This document shows positions 1-6,390 of a stretch of DNA of 9,487 bases, in pieces. The stretch is taken from NCBI GenBank assembly GCA_964459445.1, contig CAYWMP010000212.1, positions 1 through 9,487 on the forward strand. The letters are read 5' to 3'. Each line of letters starts with the position of its first letter. Positions within the stretch are counted from its first letter, which is position 1. Source of the stretch: CAYWMP01 sp964459445. Its GTDB lineage: Bacteria; Desulfobacterota; DSM-4660; Desulfatiglandales; HGW-15. The position numbers and the translations under genes were made by a program. A model generated the notes under the pieces. It was not told the DNA's origin. It did not search any database and saw only the letters and a list, made by a program, of their open reading frames with translations.

Positions 1-97
1 GCGTTGCGCTCATCCCTCGTCATTGCGACGTACTCATTTTGTACGACTCATTCCTGGGATTTCGCGCGCCTAGCATCCGAACATTTTTAGACAGCCT
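1..97. repeat. Palindromic intergenic repeat, cut by the window's left edge
   Basis: No gene is visible here. The stretch folds on itself: ATCCC at 12-16 pairs with GGGAT at 56-60, and CGTAC at 29-33 pairs with GTACG at 41-45 around a 7-base loop, with GC-rich GCGC patches further out on both sides. Beyond the fold lies an AT-rich tail with a TTTTTAGAC run around 85-93. It resembles small palindromic repeats scattered between genes in deltaproteobacterial genomes; that resemblance is from memory. The symmetry suggests the matching outer arm lies just outside the window. No transposase or coding capacity is seen. Confidence 0.45.
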
Positions 98-149
98 ATA
101 CAAAGCCAATATTTATATTTTTTTTTGAATCCTAAGATTCGCTCAGACG

Positions 150-178
150 AAACGGCTGGTCTACATGACCAGCCGTTT
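150..178 (-). terminator. Probable operon terminator hairpin downstream of livF
   Basis: A perfect 12-bp inverted repeat has arms at 150-161 and 167-178 and a 5-base loop. It lies about 97 bases past the livF stop. The stem is GC-rich in the middle and closes with A-T pairs (AAACGG with CCGTTT), the layout of a terminator that can work in both directions. The U-run on the minus transcript is short (UUUCGU); the plus side has a better one (TTTTCCTATTATT). A second small palindrome at 127-140 (GAATC/GATTC) follows in the minus direction but is followed by A residues, so it does not look like a terminator. The stretch 179-274 shows no gene. Confidence 0.65.
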
Positions 179-274
179 TCCTATTATTCTGATTCTGTAT
201 TCCTAGTAACTATAGCAGGAAAATGCGACGTTGCCAGATTGAAAAATAGCCATTTCTGGACGGACACTAACTAA

Positions 275-1069
275 TTATGTGAGCCAACGCTTTCTTCTTT
301 TATAAAACTTCACATCCCGATAGCTTCTTTTGGTACCCATCTCGGTCAATCCCAGATAGAACATTTTGATATCTTCATTCTCCCTGAGTTTTTCCACCGT
401 ATCATCTAGGACTATCTTGCCGTTCTCCATGACAAACCCGTGTTCCGCAATGGACAAAGCCAGGTTGGCGTTTTGCTCCACAAGCAATATGGTCATTTTT
501 TGCTCTTCGTTGAGCCGCTTTATGATATTGAAGATCTCCGCAACGAGAATAGGGCTGAGTCCGAGCGAAGGCTCATCCAGCATCATCAACCGCGTGTGAG
601 CCATCAATGCCCGGCCAATAACGAGCATCTGTTGCTCTCCACCGGAGAGATAACCCGCCAAATTATGGGTCCTCGCCTTGAGATAGGGAAAATAGTGAAA
701 GACCGTGTCATATCGGTCGCGGATTTCTTGCCTGCTCTTTCTGGTCCTGGTGGCCGCGATCAGGTTTTCGTGGACAGTCAGGTTCTCAAAAACGCAACGG
801 CCTTCCATGACCTGGAAAATGCCCAATTTGACAATGTCCTCGGGTTCCATTCCGTCGATCCGTTGCCCCATAAACTCAATGGCGCCGTCGGTCACCTCGC
901 CCTCTTCCACCTTTAAAAGGCCGGAGATGGCCTTTAGGGTTGTTGTTTTCCCTGCCCCGTTGGCACCTAAAAGAGCAACGATCTGACCCTCATTGACCTC
1001 CAGTGACAGGCCCTTTAGGACCAGGATTACGTCATCATAGATGACCTCAATATTGTTCACATTGAGCAT
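275..1069 (-). CDS. livF: LivF-type branched-chain amino acid ABC transporter ATPase
   Basis: One of the two cytoplasmic ATPases that power the importer; it should pair with the LivG-type subunit under the two permeases. The 264-residue protein has Walker A GANGAGKTT at 35-43, an EGR segment at 89-91 in the Q-loop region as usual for LivF, ABC signature LSGGE at 141-145, Walker B LMMLDEP at 161-167 with catalytic Glu166, and VEQN at 197-200. The H-loop histidine is Gln199, which is normal for LivF. ATG at 1069 is preferred over the upstream in-frame start at 1162: it has AAAAGGG 5 bases ahead, begins exactly where homology begins, and avoids a 93-base overlap with the ligase gene. The ligase stop lies 2 bases upstream, so translation is probably coupled. 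The C-terminus (about 241-264) extends beyond the usual length of roughly 235 residues and is strongly basic. Confidence 0.95.
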   Translation of the reverse strand: MLNVNNIEVIYDDVILVLKGLSLEVNEGQIVALLGANGAGKTTTLKAISGLLKVEEGEVTDGAIEFMGQRIDGMEPEDIVKLGIFQVMEGRCVFENLTVHENLIAATRTRKSRQEIRDRYDTVFHYFPYLKARTHNLAGYLSGGEQQMLVIGRALMAHTRLMMLDEPSLGLSPILVAEIFNIIKRLNEEQKMTILLVEQNANLALSIAEHGFVMENGKIVLDDTVEKLRENEDIKMFYLGLTEMGTKRSYRDVKFYKRRKRWLT

Positions 1070-1071
1070 AG

Positions 1072-2661
1072 CTACCCTTTTTGCCCAATTCTTTCCTGCA
1101 AGACGAACCTCTGTATCTTTCCGCCGGCGGTTTTGGGTATTTCGTCGGTGAATTCGATCCATCTGGGATATTTATAGGGGGCAATCTTTTCCTTCACAAA
1201 TGCCTTGATCTCATCTTCCAGTTCCTCGGAGGGTGCCTCTCTGCCCTTCAGCACCACAAAGGCATAGGGTTTGATGAGGTCATCCTTATCCTGATAACCC
1301 ACTACGGCACTCTCCATAACTGCGGGGTGTTGGTCAATCGTATTCTCCACCTCCTGAGGCGCCAGCCATTTGCCGCCGACCCTCAACATATCGTCGCTTC
1401 TTCCTCGGAAATTGAAAAAGCCCTCTTCGTCCATCACATAACGATCACCGGTCACGAACCATTCTCCAAGCATATTCCTTTTGGTTTCGTCTCTCTGGTT
1501 CCAATAGCATGATGCAATGGACCCACCTTTGATAAGGAGGTTTCCGATTTCGCCCGGCCCGACCGGGCTTCCGTCGTCGTCCAGCAGGCGAGCCTCATAT
1601 CCCGGGACCACCTTTCCCGTGCTGCCCGGTTTGACCGCCCCAAAGGCATTCGAAAGAAAGATATGGCAAATCTCTGTGGAACCGGTACCCTCCAGGATCT
1701 CAACGCCAAAGGCCTCCCTGAAGCGATGATAGACCTCCGGTGACAGGATTTCAGCGGATGAAATACAGGCCCTGAGGCTATCCACAGGCATTAGATCCTG
1801 TCCTTCCTTTTGGCAGGCATTCTTATAATCGGCCAATGCCCCCAGGAGTGTGGGGACTGTAAAGAAAAGTGTCGGACGGAATTTGACCAGATCTTCATAA
1901 ACCAGTTCAGGAAGGGGCCTATGGGTCGTCAGGATGGTGGACGCCCCGACTGCAAAGGGAAAGTAGGCACTGTTGCCAAGACCATAGGCGAAAAAGAGAA
2001 ACGACCCCAGGACCCTATCCTCCTCGGTCATATCCAATATGCCCTTTGCGTAGGCCTCGGAACAAAAGACCAAATGACTGTGATGATGAACGGCTCCCAT
2101 CAGCCTCTCGGGATTTCTGCCGCTGTACAGCCAGAAGGCTGCATCATCCGGTTTTGTCTCTGCGGCTTGGAAGTCCGCAGATACTTTATTCATTGCCTCA
2201 TTGAAGCTCCGATGACTCGTTTCCGGATCTCCAACAACGACCACAGCCTTAAGAAACGACGCCTGGTCGATTATCTTTTCAACCTCGGACATGAACATGG
2301 CATCTACGACAAGCACTTTGGCGCGGCTGTCATTGAGTACATAGAGGAAATCCTGGGATTTCATAAGGATGTTGGTGGGGATGGGAACCGCACCCATTTT
2401 CATGGCGCCGTAAAAGCAAAAAAGCATTTCCGGCGAGTCTTGAACCAGGAGCATGACCCTGTTTTCCATTTCAACGCCAAGCGTGGCAAGCATATTTGCG
2501 GCCCTGTTGACGTTTTCAAAGAATTGCTGATAGGTGTAGGTGCGACCTTCAGCAATGATGGCCGTCTTGTCGCCACGACCCTCTTCAATATGGCGATCAA
2601 CAAAATACTCGGCTGCATTAAATCGCCCGGCCAATTTCAAATCCAACATACCTTTTCCCAT
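1072..2661 (-). CDS. Benzoate-CoA-ligase-family protein with a degenerate ATP phosphate-binding loop
   Basis: Cytoplasmic AMP-forming ligase fold, 529 residues, matching benzoate- and 4-hydroxybenzoate-CoA ligases (about 520-530). Family members convert an aromatic acid, ATP and CoA to aryl-CoA, AMP and pyrophosphate. The N-terminus (NAAEYFVDR at 15-23), A4 motif FFAYGLGN at 223-230, A5 motif GTGSTE at 325-330 followed by HIFLSN, TGD at 404-406, hinge GRSDDMLRVGG at 420-430 and A10 lysine Lys515 (KTAGGKIQRF) all fit. The A3 phosphate-binding loop does not: where the family has YSSGSTGxPKG, this protein has YSGRNPERLMG at 179-189. The length is equal and the reading frame open, so this is not a simple frameshift. 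ATP-dependent activity is therefore doubtful. ATG at 2661 has only a weak ribosome site; Met5 (2649) is an alternative. The gene follows the binding protein after 178 bases and nearly abuts livF. Confidence 0.9.
   Translation of the reverse strand: MGKGMLDLKLAGRFNAAEYFVDRHIEEGRGDKTAIIAEGRTYTYQQFFENVNRAANMLATLGVEMENRVMLLVQDSPEMLFCFYGAMKMGAVPIPTNILMKSQDFLYVLNDSRAKVLVVDAMFMSEVEKIIDQASFLKAVVVVGDPETSHRSFNEAMNKVSADFQAAETKPDDAAFWLYSGRNPERLMGAVHHHSHLVFCSEAYAKGILDMTEEDRVLGSFLFFAYGLGNSAYFPFAVGASTILTTHRPLPELVYEDLVKFRPTLFFTVPTLLGALADYKNACQKEGQDLMPVDSLRACISSAEILSPEVYHRFREAFGVEILEGTGSTEICHIFLSNAFGAVKPGSTGKVVPGYEARLLDDDGSPVGPGEIGNLLIKGGSIASCYWNQRDETKRNMLGEWFVTGDRYVMDEEGFFNFRGRSDDMLRVGGKWLAPQEVENTIDQHPAVMESAVVGYQDKDDLIKPYAFVVLKGREAPSEELEDEIKAFVKEKIAPYKYPRWIEFTDEIPKTAGGKIQRFVLQERIGQKG
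1075..1081 (-). promoter_or_regulatory. Ribosome binding site of livF
   Basis: The minus strand reads AAAAGGG, 5 bases before the ATG at 1069. The stop codon TAG of the upstream ligase (1072-1074) lies inside the spacer, so ribosomes finishing the ligase are placed to restart on livF. This site decides the livF start. Confidence 0.7.
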
Positions 2662-2779
2662 TCTTTTAGAAAAATCTGCTCTTATCTGATCCCCTATGCG
2701 GTGTTCTCTTCGATGCCCGCCTCCGAAGTCAATAGCTCCGGCCTCGCATGAGTTCCCAGAGTTCTTTTGGACAAGGGTC

Positions 2780-2810
2780 GATCTGAATTCCTTTTTCAGG
2801 AATTCAGATC
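2780..2810 (-). promoter_or_regulatory. Perfect 13-bp stem-loop between the binding-protein and ligase genes
   Basis: The arms at 2780-2792 and 2798-2810 are exact reverse complements with a 5-base loop (GAAAA on the minus transcript). The hairpin starts about 30 bases after the binding-protein stop. No U-run follows on the minus strand, so it is unlikely to be an efficient terminator. Inference: it may protect the 3' end of the binding-protein message or cause partial attenuation, keeping the binding protein more abundant than the ligase and livF, as known for hairpins behind other periplasmic binding-protein genes. The rest of the 2662-2839 gap holds a GAGTTC direct repeat (2750-2755 and 2759-2764) and no gene. 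Confidence 0.65.
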
Positions 2811-2839
2811 AATGCCCTGTGAGCTCTGTGGGAGAACTT

Positions 2840-4045
2840 CTATTTACCGAAGTACTCCATGTCTCTGGCCAATTCAACCCAGCCGCTGACATCGACCATC
2901 TTTCCGCCTTTGATCTCATAAATCTTGGCGGCCATGGCGGCCCGGTGATCCGTGGAAGTGAACGTAAGCGGAGGCGCCAGGCCTCCGGTATCAAAGCCCT
3001 TGAACTGCTCGAAGGCGTTCCTGATACCGGACGGGGTCAGATCCCCCGCCTTGTCCGCCCCCTTTAGGGCCTCTGAGACGCTGAGGATGTTCACCCAGCC
3101 TTCCACATAAACATTGGTTCCGGTCTCGCCCGGATGCCATTTATCATGGGTTTCAATGATCTTTTTCATGCCCGGAACCGGGGCGCCATAGGGAGCGATG
3201 GGGTGCACGCCGTAAGTGCCTTCAGCCGCGCCACCGCTCAATTTAATCAAAGACTCCTCGAAGTTGCGGATATTGGAGATAAATTTTGTCCTGAGCCCCA
3301 ATGCCTTTGCATTTTTCAGAATGACGGCGCCGTTCATAGCCGTGGATGTAATAAAGGCATAGTCAGGATCATATCGGCTCATATTGGTCAACTGAACCGT
3401 CGCATCCTTGGTAGGCCAATTGATGACCTGGTCCGGTCCCACATCCACGCCGATCTTTTTAGCATAGTCTTTGCAAACCGCTAAAATGTCCCTGCCATAC
3501 TTGTTATCCGGGTAGAGATAGCAGATCTTCGGGTTACGGGTGTTGTCCTTCCAAGTATCCCTGATCCATTTAAGGGCTATCCGCCCCATGGTTCCATAGG
3601 AAGGTGAGACAAAGAAACTGAAAGGGGTTTTCTTGGGATTCTGAAACTTTGAAGTGAAAGATGCGGCAATGGTGGCCACGCCATCCGAAACGATCTTCTT
3701 GGCCAAGGTCATTGTGGTTCCAGTAGACTGAACGTAGAGGCCAATCACCTTTTCCGAATCCACGAGCCGATTGTATCCGGCAACACCTCGCGGAACCTTG
3801 TAACCGTCATCAATGACAATGAGTTTCAGTTTCTTTCCATTGATGCCGCCGTGTTCGTTAACCCAGCGCATGGCATCAAGCTGGCCCTTCACCTGGTTTT
3901 TCCCCCAGTCCGAAGTTGGACCGGAAAGGTCGATGAGAACGCCCCATTTGATCTCATCAGCAGCTATTGCCATACTTGGCATGGCCCATAATGAGAGGGC
4001 TAAGACCATAACTGCTATAGCAAATCCTGTTTTTCCTTTTTTCAT
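2840..4045 (-). CDS. Periplasmic substrate-binding protein of a Liv-type ABC importer
   Basis: A 401-residue protein of the Peripla_BP_6 (LivJ/LivK-like) type. It should capture the substrate in the periplasm and deliver it to the two permeases. The N-terminus is a classic signal peptide: KKGK, a hydrophobic run from about 8 to 22, and a probable cut near residues 28-30 (AIA before ADE). There is no lipobox cysteine, so it should be soluble. The mature start, IKWGVLIDLSGPTSDWG (32-48), is the typical first strand and ligand-loop region of the family, followed by GGINGKKLKLIVIDD at 66-80. ATG at 4045 has the strongest ribosome site in the window, fitting high expression of a binding protein. 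It is longer than E. coli LivJ/LivK (about 370), as is common for homologues beside acyl-CoA ligases. Relatives bind amino acids, amides, aromatic acids or other small carboxylates; the ligand is unknown. Confidence 0.93.
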   Translation of the reverse strand: MKKGKTGFAIAVMVLALSLWAMPSMAIAADEIKWGVLIDLSGPTSDWGKNQVKGQLDAMRWVNEHGGINGKKLKLIVIDDGYKVPRGVAGYNRLVDSEKVIGLYVQSTGTTMTLAKKIVSDGVATIAASFTSKFQNPKKTPFSFFVSPSYGTMGRIALKWIRDTWKDNTRNPKICYLYPDNKYGRDILAVCKDYAKKIGVDVGPDQVINWPTKDATVQLTNMSRYDPDYAFITSTAMNGAVILKNAKALGLRTKFISNIRNFEESLIKLSGGAAEGTYGVHPIAPYGAPVPGMKKIIETHDKWHPGETGTNVYVEGWVNILSVSEALKGADKAGDLTPSGIRNAFEQFKGFDTGGLAPPLTFTSTDHRAAMAAKIYEIKGGKMVDVSGWVELARDMEYFGK

Positions 4046-4052
4046 TGTTCCT

Positions 4053-4058
4053 CCTCCT
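4053..4058 (-). promoter_or_regulatory. Strong ribosome binding site of the substrate-binding protein
   Basis: The minus strand carries AGGAGG 7 bases before the ATG at 4045, within a longer AAAGGAGGAGG run. It is clearly better than the sites of the neighbouring genes and suggests the binding protein is made in excess of the membrane subunits. Confidence 0.85.
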
Positions 4059-4141
4059 TTCTTGTTTGGCGTTTAATGGATTTCAAGGCTTTACCTTCAT
4101 TCATCGCATGTCGAACAGCAAATGGACTTTTTGCGAAGCCG

Positions 4142-5185
4142 TCAATAGGAAAACGGCCACAGCTTCCAATAAGCCCTAATCGTGCGCCAGCGCGCGGCCA
4201 GGCCGTCGGGTTCGAAGATAAGAAACAGGACGATGACAAAGCCGAAAACGATCTCCCTGAGAGAAACAAACCAGGTTATATGATCCGGATAGGCCGTGTT
4301 CAGGGTTGTGTTCGTTACTTCAAGGACCCTTTCCAGTATAAACCAAAATCCAACACCAAAGATACCCCCTAGGACATTTCCCAGACCTCCGATGATACAC
4401 ATGGCGAGATAGTCGATGGATTGATGGATCGTGAAAGATTCATGGGTGATGACTTCCAGATACTGGGCCATCAGCGCGCCGGCTATGCCGGCAAAAAATG
4501 AGGATACGGCAAAAGACATCAGACGATATTTGAATAGGTTCACACCGATGACCTCTGCCGCCAAGTAGCGATCACGAATCGCGACAAAGGCCCTGCCCGA
4601 TCGGGCTCGAACGATGTTTTTAGTCACCAGTGTGGCAGCCGCAGCCAGAACGAAAGTGAGATAGTAGAGATGAATGTGGTTGTTGAACTGGAGAGGGCCG
4701 ATTGTACCCGGATCCACATACATGCCTTCGACGCCTCCGGTTAGACTGTCCCAGCGGCGGATCACAAATTCAATAATGAACTGTGCCGCGATGGTGGCCA
4801 TGGCCAGATAGAGTCCCCTCAAGCGAAGCGAAGGAATGCCGAAAACCATGCCGACCAGGGCCGCGACCGCGCCGGCGGCGGGCAAAGCCATTAAAAAGGG
4901 TAAGCCGGCCTGGCCGATGAGAATGGAACAGGTGTAGGCGCCCACGCCCAAAAATGCGGCGTGGCCCAGTGAAATTTGTCCGGTAAACCCTGTAATGATA
5001 TTCAACCCATGGCAGGCGATAATTGCGATTCCTGCCTCCGTCATAATGGAGATCATGTATTTGGTGGCGAAAACAGGAAATACCGTCCAAAAAAGCAGGA
5101 AGGCGATCAAAAAAGATCTTACAAACCAGGTCTGAAAGATTCTCTCATCGTTTCGGTAATATTCGTGAAACAGTCCAGCAGGCAT
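4142..5185 (-). CDS. livM: LivM-type ABC transporter permease
   Basis: Inner-membrane permease of 347 residues, forming the translocation channel with the LivH-type subunit. It has a hydrophilic N-terminus (residues 1-20), then hydrophobic segments at roughly 24-42, 46-66, 74-92, 97-118, 124-143, 172-188, 222-243, 258-286 and 306-326. Family signatures are GLNIITGFTGQISLGHAAF (60-78) and the cytoplasmic ATPase-contact loop RSGRAFVAIRDRYLAAEVIG (195-214). It ends with the usual LIFEPDGL segment (322-329) and a short basic tail. The ATG at 5185 fits the N-terminus usual for this group, but upstream there is only an A-rich stretch and no clear ribosome site. LivH and LivM genes are usually adjacent; here a 313-base repeat-filled gap separates them. 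The stop is 96 bases before the binding-protein gene; that spacer contains no gene. Confidence 0.94.
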   Translation of the reverse strand: MPAGLFHEYYRNDERIFQTWFVRSFLIAFLLFWTVFPVFATKYMISIMTEAGIAIIACHGLNIITGFTGQISLGHAAFLGVGAYTCSILIGQAGLPFLMALPAAGAVAALVGMVFGIPSLRLRGLYLAMATIAAQFIIEFVIRRWDSLTGGVEGMYVDPGTIGPLQFNNHIHLYYLTFVLAAAATLVTKNIVRARSGRAFVAIRDRYLAAEVIGVNLFKYRLMSFAVSSFFAGIAGALMAQYLEVITHESFTIHQSIDYLAMCIIGGLGNVLGGIFGVGFWFILERVLEVTNTTLNTAYPDHITWFVSLREIVFGFVIVLFLIFEPDGLAARWRTIRAYWKLWPFSY

Positions 5186-5215
5186 TTTTTTAACTTCGCT
5201 TCGCTCCGTTACTGT

Positions 5216-5264
5216 TCATTTGTCATTGGTCATTGGTCATTGGTCAAAGGTCATTCGTCATTTC
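5216..5264. repeat. Tandem heptamer array, seven TCATTGG-like units
   Basis: Seven consecutive 7-base units all begin with TCA. The second to fourth (5223-5243) are identical TCATTGG; the others are TCATTTG, TCAAAGG, TCATTCG and TCATTTC. On the minus (message) strand each unit ends in TGA, so stop codons recur every 7 bases and cycle through all three frames. Confidence 0.9.
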
Positions 5265-5331
5265 GCTTGCCGCGCCGTAGCTCCTTAGCGCCCGTCCTAC
5301 GCAGAAGCTTGCTACGGAGGATGGAAAAGCG
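5264..5331. repeat. Palindromic core of the livH-livM spacer
   Basis: Nested inverted repeats: outer arms CGCTT (5264-5268) and AAGCG (5327-5331), inner arms CCGTAGC (5275-5281) and GCTACGG (5311-5317), with an AAGCTT palindrome in the enclosed segment. It is much richer in G and C than the heptamer tracts on either side. TCATT-type heptamers flank it (5258-5264 and 5334-5340). It may be a small non-autonomous element or a recurring genomic palindrome. Confidence 0.5.
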
Positions 5332-5451
5332 GGTCATTTGAATATTGAGTTCTTGGGCCGAATCAATGAGTATGAGAGCAACATCACCAATTGCCTTCTA
5401 TCACCCGCCTACTGTCAATTGCCGATTGCCTACTCTACTTTCTTCCCATTC

Positions 5452-5486
5452 TTCAATTTTCAATATTCACTTTTCAATATTCAATT
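5452..5486. repeat. Tandem heptamer array, five TTCAATA-like units
   Basis: Five 7-base units in register: TTCAATT, TTCAATA, TTCACTT, TTCAATA, TTCAATT. A weaker period of 7 can be followed leftwards to about 5410 through AATTGCC, GATTGCC and TACTCTA-like units. As in the other array, each unit gives a TGA on the minus strand. The array ends 12 bases before the last base of the livH stop codon. Confidence 0.85.
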
Positions 5487-5498
5487 GCCAACGCCCTG

Positions 5499-6389
5499 CT
5501 AAACTCTCTCAATTTCTTCTATCCCAAACAACCCATAGGGTCTGATCATCAGCACCAATACCAACACCATGAACGGAAAAACCTCATTAAGGGCGGGAAT
5601 ATAGGGATCGAGATATCCGGCGGAAAGGAATTCCAAAATACCGACCACAAGACCCCCGATAATGGCCCCTAATATACTGTCCAAACCTCCAAAGATCACG
5701 GCGGGCAGCACTTTGAGCCCGATATAGCTCAGTTCCACACCCACGCCGCCAATGTTTCCTATGAGAATGCCGCCAATGGATGAGACCACCGCCGCAATAC
5801 ACCAGCTTATGGCGAAAACCCGCTTGACCGAAATTCCCATACTCTGTGATGCTGTCTGGTGATCGGCTACCGCCCTCATGAATATGCCGGTGCGGGCGTA
5901 TTTAAAAAACATGGCGAAAAAGGTAAGGAGGACCAAAGAGATCCCCATGCTCCAGAGGTAAAGGTGGGTGATTTTGACGCCCCAGAGATCAATGGGTTGT
6001 TCGGGAAAGATATTGAACTGGCGAATGTCATTGCCCCACAACATGATGACTACGCCTCTCAGAATATAGGTCAGCCCCAACGTCACCATAATGACCGAAA
6101 TGATGGGTTCGCCTATGAGGGGCCTGAGCACAAGGCGTTCGACTGCGAGACCCAGAATGACGGAGAAAATAAGGGTTATGACGAATGAGGCAATGAAATT
6201 CAATCCAAAATCCAGTGTCATGGACAAACAAATGTAGGCGCCCACCATAAGGAACTCACCCTGGGCCAGGTTGAGGATAGAGGTGGATTTATAGATTAGA
6301 ACGAATCCAAGGGCTACCAGTGCATAAATGGACCCCATGGAGAGACCGGAAACTAAAAACTGCATGAAAAACAGAAATTCGCTTTTCAC
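5499..6389 (-). CDS. livH: LivH-type ABC transporter permease
   Basis: Inner-membrane permease, 296 residues from the chosen start, typical for LivH. It begins with the family segment FLVSGLSMGSIYALVALGF (11-29) followed by LIYKSTSILNLAQGEFLMVGA (near 31-51), and has about eight hydrophobic segments. The cytoplasmic ATPase-contact loop is RTGIFMRAVADHQTASQSMG (about 166-185), and the C-terminal segment ends in RPYGLFG. The start chosen is GTG at 6389, because GGAGG lies 8 bases upstream; the in-frame TTG at 6404 overlaps that site, and ATG at 6365 has no ribosome site. The stop codon of the acyl-CoA synthetase is 1 base upstream, so translation is very likely coupled. It should pair with the LivM-type permease. 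Confidence 0.92.
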   Translation of the reverse strand: MKSEFLFFMQFLVSGLSMGSIYALVALGFVLIYKSTSILNLAQGEFLMVGAYICLSMTLDFGLNFIASFVITLIFSVILGLAVERLVLRPLIGEPIISVIMVTLGLTYILRGVVIMLWGNDIRQFNIFPEQPIDLWGVKITHLYLWSMGISLVLLTFFAMFFKYARTGIFMRAVADHQTASQSMGISVKRVFAISWCIAAVVSSIGGILIGNIGGVGVELSYIGLKVLPAVIFGGLDSILGAIIGGLVVGILEFLSAGYLDPYIPALNEVFPFMVLVLVLMIRPYGLFGIEEIERV

Positions 6390-6390
6390 T

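Larger units (their letters stand above)
5186..5498. repeat. Repeat-filled spacer between livH and livM
   Basis: This 313-base gap within the operon holds no credible gene. From left to right it contains a CTTCGCTTCGCTCC segment (5195-5208), a heptamer array (5216-5264), a palindromic core (5264-5331), another TCATTTG unit (5334-5340), and a longer degenerate heptamer tract (about 5410-5493) with a regular part at 5452-5486. The composition differs sharply from the flanking coding DNA. It resembles degenerate short-period spacers seen in deltaproteobacterial intergenic DNA, a resemblance stated from memory. No transposase, CRISPR-size repeat or tRNA is seen. Confidence 0.7.

Noticed and set aside
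127..140. Second terminator after the 150-178 hairpin
   Set aside because: The stem is only 5 bp and is followed by A residues on the minus transcript, not U residues.
190..274. Insertion-sequence end downstream of livF (AGTGTCCGTCC-like text on the minus strand)
   Set aside because: Only a vague resemblance to IS ends; no transposase, no second end and no target duplication visible.
440..986. Overlapping plus-strand open frames opposite livF
   Set aside because: Antisense to a well-supported ATPase gene; no recognisable motifs.
1070..1162. N-terminal extension of livF into the ligase gene
   Set aside because: ATG at 1069 has a proper ribosome site and matches the family N-terminus; the extension overlaps ligase coding sequence.
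2095..2127. Frameshift or paired frameshifts explaining the odd ligase loop
   Set aside because: Reading the alternative frame through this stretch gives AEIPRG then a stop, not the canonical loop, and the loop length is already correct. A simple indel pair does not restore it.
1810..2751. Long plus-strand open frame (313 codons) opposite the ligase gene
   Set aside because: It lies almost wholly antisense to a gene with clear family motifs, shows no domain or credible ribosome site, and is rich in Cys/His/Lys as expected from a shadow frame.
5216..5486. CRISPR array
   Set aside because: Units are 7 bases with no spacers, and no cas genes are present.
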